The position numbers and the translations under genes were made by a program. The notes beneath the pieces were generated by a model that was not told the DNA's origin, made no database searches, and saw only the letters and a list, made by a program, of their open reading frames with translations. From Flavobacterium soli DSM 19725 (lineage in GTDB: Bacteria > Bacteroidota > Bacteroidia > Flavobacteriales > Flavobacteriaceae), in contig NZ_AUGO01000013.1 of assembly GCF_000422705.1 (NCBI RefSeq), forward strand, positions 1-64,000: a stretch of 64,000 bases of DNA, in the 5' to 3' direction. How positions within the stretch are numbered: position 1 is the first letter of the stretch; every line of letters starts with the position of its first letter. This document shows positions 59,128 to 64,000 of the stretch, in pieces.

Positions 59128-60924
59128 ATGACTCATAAAATCCAATATAAAATTACATTCATCTTTCTTTTGGCAGGTCTGCAAAGCACTTTTGCACAAA
59201 AAAAGGATGAAAACATAGGAACTGAAGTAGTGAATGTGGTAAAGCCTTACACCCCTACAATTTCTGATGCTTTCAAAGTAAAAGAAACGCCTGTTATTGA
59301 AGATGAGGAAAACACAAAGAAAGAAGAAATCCAATACAATATTTTCTCTTTTCCAGTCGCTTCCACTTTTACACCTTCAAAAGGTAGAGCGGCTTCTGTT
59401 GACAAAACGGCTCAGGAACGTCTTTATAAAAATTATGTAACGCTAGGTTTTGGAAGTTATGCTTCTGCGAATGCCGAACTTTTTATTACCGAAAATGTTA
59501 GTAATACGGACTATGTGGGCGGAATGCTACGTCATCAATCTACTCAAGGTAATATTAAAGATGTAAAATTAGATGACAAATTTTATGATACCTCTTTGGA
59601 TCTGACGTATGGTAGCAAAAAGCAAAATCTTTCTTGGAATGCCGATATGGGCTATCAGCATCAAGTGTATAACTGGTATGGATTGCCTGAATTTTTCGGA
59701 AATAATTTATCAGAGGCTGATCAAAATACTTTGATTAATAGCATTAATCCGCAACAAACCTATCACAATTTTTATATTGGTGGACGAGTCAAAGCAAATG
59801 AAAGTTTCTTTAACGAAGGAACATTCAAGTACAATCGTTTTTGGGATGCTCTTGGTTCTGAAGAAAATAGATTTTACATGAAGCCTTCAGTAAAGTTGGA
59901 CATTGCTGACAAAGCCATTACTGCCAATTTCACGGTGGATTATTTGAGTGCTAAATTCGATAAAAATTATCCCAATTTTGAAAATCCGGGAGCACCCGTT
60001 TTTGGGAATGAAAATTCGTATCTTATTTTGGGTGCAAACCCAAATTTTCAAATCCTTGAAGATGATTTGACGTTGAATTTAGGTGTTGACATTGTCTATC
60101 TTTCAACACTTAAAAGTTTAACCAATGGAGTAGATGCAGGTTCGGATAGCGACTTTTTTATCTATCCAACCGTTACCGCTTCTTATAAAGTAGTTGGTGA
60201 TTTTATGATTGCTTATGCTGGAGCTGAAGGTGGCTTGACACAAAATTCCTATAGAGATTTTACCAATATCAATCCGTTTGTTTCGCCAAATACTTTCATA
60301 GCTCCAACAGATAGCCAATATGACATTTATCTAGGTTTGAAAGGAAAACTTTCGAATGCCGTTAGTTACAACGTTCGTGGTTCCTATTTAAGTGAGAAAA
60401 ATAAAGCTTTGTTTTTAAGTCATGATTATTCTCAAGATTTTGATAATGAAGATTATGCTTATGGTAATTCCTTTAATGTAGTATATGATAATATGAAAAC
60501 GATCAGCTTTTTTGGAGAATTAAAAGCCGATTTTTCTAAAAATGTAGCTTTTGGAATCAACGGAACTTTTGCAACCTACAACAATGATTTGCAAGAAGAA
60601 GCATGGAATTTACCGCAAATAAAATTAGGATCAAGCTTGGATGTGAACATCACCAAAAAATGGTTTGCTGGAGCGAATGTCTTTTTCGTTGGCGAAAGAA
60701 TGGATTTCCAAATTGATCAATCGTTCACTGAAATTGGAAATAATAAAAAAACTTTGGATGGATATTTTGATGCTAACTTAAATCTAGGATACAAATACAA
60801 CGAAAGGTTAACGGCATTTTTGAAAGCCAATAACATCGCCAATCAAGCCTATGAAAGATGGTTGAATTATCCAGTTCAGCAATTTCAAGTAGTGTTGGGA
60901 GCGAGTTATAAATTCGATTTTTAA
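59128..60924 (+). CDS. Plug-less TonB-receptor-like outer membrane beta-barrel
   Basis: A 598-residue exported beta-barrel protein with signal peptide ending LLAGLQSTFAQ. The short N-terminal part (EVVNVVKPYTPTISDAFKV) has no plug domain. The rest is alternating strands (YVTLGFGSYASANAELFITEN, LDLTYGSKKQNLSWNADMGYQ) ending FQVVLGASYKFDF, with the terminal aromatic residue for barrel insertion. It resembles TonB-dependent receptors only in the barrel. Cotranscribed with the TPR gene; the two may form a complex. Confidence 0.8.
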   Translation: MTHKIQYKITFIFLLAGLQSTFAQKKDENIGTEVVNVVKPYTPTISDAFKVKETPVIEDEENTKKEEIQYNIFSFPVASTFTPSKGRAASVDKTAQERLYKNYVTLGFGSYASANAELFITENVSNTDYVGGMLRHQSTQGNIKDVKLDDKFYDTSLDLTYGSKKQNLSWNADMGYQHQVYNWYGLPEFFGNNLSEADQNTLINSINPQQTYHNFYIGGRVKANESFFNEGTFKYNRFWDALGSEENRFYMKPSVKLDIADKAITANFTVDYLSAKFDKNYPNFENPGAPVFGNENSYLILGANPNFQILEDDLTLNLGVDIVYLSTLKSLTNGVDAGSDSDFFIYPTVTASYKVVGDFMIAYAGAEGGLTQNSYRDFTNINPFVSPNTFIAPTDSQYDIYLGLKGKLSNAVSYNVRGSYLSEKNKALFLSHDYSQDFDNEDYAYGNSFNVVYDNMKTISFFGELKADFSKNVAFGINGTFATYNNDLQEEAWNLPQIKLGSSLDVNITKKWFAGANVFFVGERMDFQIDQSFTEIGNNKKTLDGYFDANLNLGYKYNERLTAFLKANNIANQAYERWLNYPVQQFQVVLGASYKFDF

Positions 60925-60945
60925 TAGAAAACTGTCACAAAATAT

Positions 60946-60987
60946 AAAGTCACAAAGTTCAATATGCTTTGTGGCTTTATTTTTTAA
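60946..60987 (+). terminator. Terminator of the TPR/barrel operon
   Basis: AAAGTCACAAAG...CTTTGTGGCTTT, 12 pairs including one G-T, then TATTTTTT. Confidence 0.85.
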
Positions 60988-61002
60988 TGAAATATTTTAA
61001 GA

Positions 61003-61455
61003 ATGACTTTTAAAGAAAAAGTAGTTGCTCATTACAAACAGCAAATTCAAGACAAGATCGATGTTTTTCAAGATATGATTACGGCTTTGACCGAAGACTC
61101 AAAAAATGATGCAAAAGGTTCGGCTGGTGACAAACATGAAACAGCTTTGTCGATGATGCATATTGAACAGGAAAAATTGAATCATAAGCTTCAGGAATTT
61201 CTAGAAAACAAAGCTGTTTTTTCAAAGATAGATTTTAACAGAAATACGGATAAAGTTGTCTTGGGAAGTTTAGTACAAGCCAATGAAAATTATTTTTTAA
61301 TTAGTGTTGCATTACCCAAAATTAGTATCGAAGGAAAAACAGTTTTTGGTGTATCCCCACAATCTCTATTGGCAATCAAAATGTTAGGTAATGATTTGGG
61401 TTTTAAATTTGAAATCAATGGCTCAAATTATCAAATCAAACAAATTGTGGCATAA
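61003..61455 (+). CDS. GreA/GreB C-terminal-like protein
   Basis: A 150-residue cytoplasmic protein. The N-terminal half is a helical pair (FKEKVVAHYKQQIQDKIDVFQDMI ... HETALSMMHIEQEKLNHKL) and the C-terminal half a beta-rich domain (VVLGSLVQANENYFLISVALPKISIEG, FGVSPQSLLAIKMLG), an arrangement like Gre transcript-cleavage factors, with the hairpin shortened. Relatives are often mislabelled 3-oxoacyl-ACP synthase in databases. It probably acts on RNA polymerase, but lacks clear evidence of the acidic hairpin tip. Confidence 0.65.
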   Translation: MTFKEKVVAHYKQQIQDKIDVFQDMITALTEDSKNDAKGSAGDKHETALSMMHIEQEKLNHKLQEFLENKAVFSKIDFNRNTDKVVLGSLVQANENYFLISVALPKISIEGKTVFGVSPQSLLAIKMLGNDLGFKFEINGSNYQIKQIVA

Positions 61456-61685
61456 TTTAAATGAATTCATAATTTCTACTTCTAAAATTTACATTCTTCA
61501 CAAATCTATACTTTTTTATAATTTATAACCAAATGGCTTTTTTGGAAGTAATTTAAGTTTTTAATTTTTGTATAATATCTTTTTTTGGTTTCAATTTATA
61601 ACTAAAATTAATATATTGGTTTTAATGCATAAATATAATCTTCAAATTTGCTTTATACATTAAAAACAAATTATACGATTAAGTT

Positions 61686-63302
61686 ATGTGTGGAATATTA
61701 GCCATTATTGGGAAAGGAAAAGATGAACAATTAGTAAAAGCACTTTCTAAAAGAATGTCGCATAGAGGACCAGATGAAAGTGATTTGCATATCACCGAAA
61801 ATGGACATGTTTTGAGCCATGAGCGTCTGTCGATAATCGACTTACATTCTGGAAAGCAACCCATAAAAGGTTCCAAAACTGCCTACATGATTCATAATGG
61901 GGAAATTTATAACCATCAGGAATTGAGAGAGGGTATTTTGAGCCACCACACCTTTAGGACTAAATCGGATTCTGAAGTTATCGTTCATTTGTATGAAGAA
62001 TTTGGATATGATTTTCTAAATAAATTGGACGGTGATTTTGCCTTTGTTGTTATTGATGGTGATGATTTTATTGCTGGACGTGACCCGATGGGAGTGAAGC
62101 CTTTATATTATGGGCTTGACGAAAGAGGAAGGGTTTATTTTGCATCCGAAATGAAACCTATAACAGATCAATGCAAAACGTTTTCTACATTTCCTCCTGG
62201 ACATTATTATACCCCAAAAACAGGATTTGTAAAATATTATAAACCTGAATATGAAGATTATAGAAAATCAGTACAAGATCTGGACTTATCATTAATCAGA
62301 GAAACGCTAACTGAAGCTACAAGAAAAAGATTAATGAGTGATGTGCCGATAGGAGTATTATTGTCAGGTGGCCTAGATTCCTCATTAACTTCATCAATTG
62401 CTGCTAGATTGTTGGCAGAAAAAGGAAAAAAATTAAGTTCCTTTTCAATAGGTTTGGATGCAGATGCTCCTGATGCAAAAGCAGCTCGAAAAGTGGCAGC
62501 ATTTTTAGGGACTGATCACCACGAAATTCATTTTACTATCGAGCAAGGAATTGAGGTTTTAAGTAAATTGATTTGGCATTTGGAAACCTATGATGTTACC
62601 TCTGTTAGAGCAAGTACCCCCATGTATTTCCTTTCCAAAGCCATTACCGATAGAGGAATTAAAGTCGTACTTTCAGGAGAAGGTGCCGATGAAATCTTTG
62701 GAGGTTATTTGTATTTTAGAAATGCACCATCAACCGAAGATTTCCAAAAAGAAACTATCGAGAGGGTTCAAAAATTATTTACTGCCGATTTATTAAGAGC
62801 CGATAAATCGACTATGGCTCATGGATTAGAGGCTAGAGTTCCATTTTTGGACAAAGGCTTTTTAGATGTTGCAATGCTAATTAAGGCAGAAGAAAAGCAA
62901 CCGAAAACCTATAATGGGATTGAAAAATATATTTTAAGAAAAGCATTTGACACACCAGAAACGCCTTATTTGCCAGATGAGGTTTTATGGCGTCAAAAAG
63001 AACAATTCTCAGATGGAGTAGGTTATAGTTGGATCGATCAATTGATTGAATATTGTTCAAATCAAGTAACAGATTTGCAAATGGATAATGCAAAAGAGCG
63101 TTTCCCATATAATACACCAACTACCAAAGAAGCTTACTTCTATAGAGACATTTTTCACAAATATTATCCTCAAGTTAGTGCTGCCCAAACCGTTAGGAAA
63201 TGGATTCCAAAATGGCAAGAAAATCTAGATCCAAGCGGAAGAGCAAATACAGCTCACGTTCAGGCGGATCCTGAAATTGCAAAATCAAATAGTGTAGTAT
63301 AG
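61686..63302 (+). CDS. asnB: Asparagine synthetase B, glutamine-hydrolysing
   Basis: Makes asparagine from aspartate, glutamine and ATP. 538 residues. The N-terminal amidotransferase domain starts MCGILAIIGKG with nucleophile C2 and contains MSHRGPDESDLH, HERLSIIDLHSGKQPI and HNGEIYNHQELRE. The synthetase domain has the pyrophosphate motif LLSGGLDSSL near residue 227 and VVLSGEGADEIFGGYLYF. Length and order are normal for AsnB. Stands alone with a strong terminator; the 230-bp upstream region has only a weak promoter candidate. Confidence 0.97.
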   Translation: MCGILAIIGKGKDEQLVKALSKRMSHRGPDESDLHITENGHVLSHERLSIIDLHSGKQPIKGSKTAYMIHNGEIYNHQELREGILSHHTFRTKSDSEVIVHLYEEFGYDFLNKLDGDFAFVVIDGDDFIAGRDPMGVKPLYYGLDERGRVYFASEMKPITDQCKTFSTFPPGHYYTPKTGFVKYYKPEYEDYRKSVQDLDLSLIRETLTEATRKRLMSDVPIGVLLSGGLDSSLTSSIAARLLAEKGKKLSSFSIGLDADAPDAKAARKVAAFLGTDHHEIHFTIEQGIEVLSKLIWHLETYDVTSVRASTPMYFLSKAITDRGIKVVLSGEGADEIFGGYLYFRNAPSTEDFQKETIERVQKLFTADLLRADKSTMAHGLEARVPFLDKGFLDVAMLIKAEEKQPKTYNGIEKYILRKAFDTPETPYLPDEVLWRQKEQFSDGVGYSWIDQLIEYCSNQVTDLQMDNAKERFPYNTPTTKEAYFYRDIFHKYYPQVSAAQTVRKWIPKWQENLDPSGRANTAHVQADPEIAKSNSVV

Positions 63303-63331
63303 TTAGGTTTGTTATATAGTTTGTTTGTATG

Positions 63332-63360
63332 AAAGCGTTGAGAAGTCAACGCTTTTTTTT
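63332..63360 (+). terminator. Terminator of asnB
   Basis: AAAGCGTTGA-GAAG-TCAACGCTTTTTTTTT, ten pairs then a T-run. Confidence 0.93.
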
Positions 63361-63513
63361 TATAATTTTTTTCAATATTGTTTTTCGGTAAAGTATTTAT
63401 AAACAGAAGGCTACATTGCAAGGCTTTTTTTCTAACATTTCCTTAACACGGCCCCTCAAGCAACCTTTGAAGTTTATGCCATCTTAAGTGAAATCAATAA
63501 ATTTTTAATTATT

Positions 63514-63917
63514 ATGAAAAAGTTCAAATTGCAAGCAATTGCATTATTAGTGGTAGTTTCATTAGCATTTACTTCATGTAGTAATGATGATAATCCCGGT
63601 CCAAATGTTGTTTTGAAAGAAGCTTTGGTTACAGTTGTTACAGGACCCCAAAAGCTAATTTAAATCAGGAAGTAAATCTGTCTACAAGCTTTGTGGTAGA
63701 AAATAGCTGTGGAGCCTTTAATAAATTTATTGAAACTGCTGAGGATAATACTAAGACAATTACTGTTGAAGCAAATTATGTAGGATCGAATTGTGTGGCG
63801 ACTCCAACTACCAAAACGGCAACTTACAAATTTAAGTCGGCCACAGCTGGAACTTACAATTTGAAGTTTAAAAAAACAGCTACTGAATTTATAACACATA
63901 CAATAGTTGTAGAATAA
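63514..63917 (+). pseudogene. Frameshifted small lipoprotein gene
   Basis: ATG at 63514 opens a lipoprotein signal MKKFKLQAIALLVVVSLAFTSC with lipobox Cys, then SNDDNPGPNVVLKEALVTVVTG. The frame stops at 63661-63663. A second frame, entered near the CCCCAAAA run (~63647-63654), continues ANLNQEVNLSTSFVVENSCG and runs to IVVE at 63917. The two parts join as one ~135-residue protein with one base restored. It is either a true one-base deletion or a sequencing error at the homopolymers. Function unknown; probably surface lipoprotein. Confidence 0.7.
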
Positions 63918-64000
63918 GTATTTTTTGTTTTTGTTAATTGCGAAAACACTGAATGAAAAGCCAATGTTTTTTTATTTTGTCTCTTACATCTTTTCCAATG

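Overview
The window looks like chromosomal DNA of a Flavobacterium-type member of the Bacteroidota. It is AT-rich, Shine-Dalgarno-like sites are scarce, and several promoters fit the Bacteroidota pattern TTG-N(~19-21)-TAnnTTTG. The gene content agrees: a type II-C CRISPR-Cas system with a ~1350-residue Cas9, type IX secretion proteins (CHU_C C-terminal domain, PorP/SprF, OmpA-like), TonB-dependent receptors, a DUF4249 lipoprotein, a long Rho with a low-complexity insertion, DUF4293, and GH92/GH1 glycosidases. No rRNA or tRNA gene was seen.

Layout. 1-5.7 kb: cas2, cas1 and cas9 on the minus strand, with a tracrRNA transcribed the other way from the cas9 upstream region; the spacer array is not in the window and probably lies just left of base 1. 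5.7-7 kb: an AraC-type regulator preceded by a perfect 20-bp palindrome. 7-21 kb: a large surface-protein locus, with three secreted proteins built from Ig-like repeats (2, 8 and 12 copies), then a PorP/SprF protein and an OmpA-family periplasmic protein. The third protein carries a type B T9SS sorting domain; the first two instead share a ~270-residue C-terminal region ending in dockerin-like segments. 21-25 kb: GH1 beta-glucosidase and GH92 alpha-mannosidase, divergent. 25-30.7 kb: an accessory island with an IS1-type transposase, a 3.4-kb RHS protein whose JAMM-like tip appears truncated, remnants, and a 21-bp tandem repeat. 30.7-40.7 kb: an orphan gene, a DUF4249/TonB receptor pair, a hybrid histidine kinase, a second TonB receptor and a small secreted protein. 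40.7-43.6 kb: a LytS/LytTR two-component operon with three copies of a 2TM module. 43.6-49 kb: CsbD, HTH-Fic, SmpB, OmpW, Rho and DUF4293. 49-55.2 kb: a polysaccharide cluster (Wzx-like flippase, four glycosyltransferases, an FdtA-type sugar isomerase). 55.2-63.3 kb: FtsE, a TPR protein, a beta-barrel protein, a GreA-like protein and asparagine synthetase. The right edge holds a frameshifted small lipoprotein.

Working together: Cas1/Cas2/Cas9 with the tracrRNA form an adaptive immune module. The CHU_C protein, PorP/SprF and OmpA proteins form one secretion-and-display unit, in which SprF-like proteins usually serve the adjacent type B substrate. The LytS kinase and LytTR regulator form a two-component pair with 2TM membrane proteins between them. 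The glycosyltransferase cluster probably builds a surface glycan. The most unusual parts are the multi-paralog Ig-repeat adhesin locus with nearly identical 240-bp units, the truncated RHS toxin tip beside a transposase, and the frame-broken 21-bp heptad-encoding repeat.
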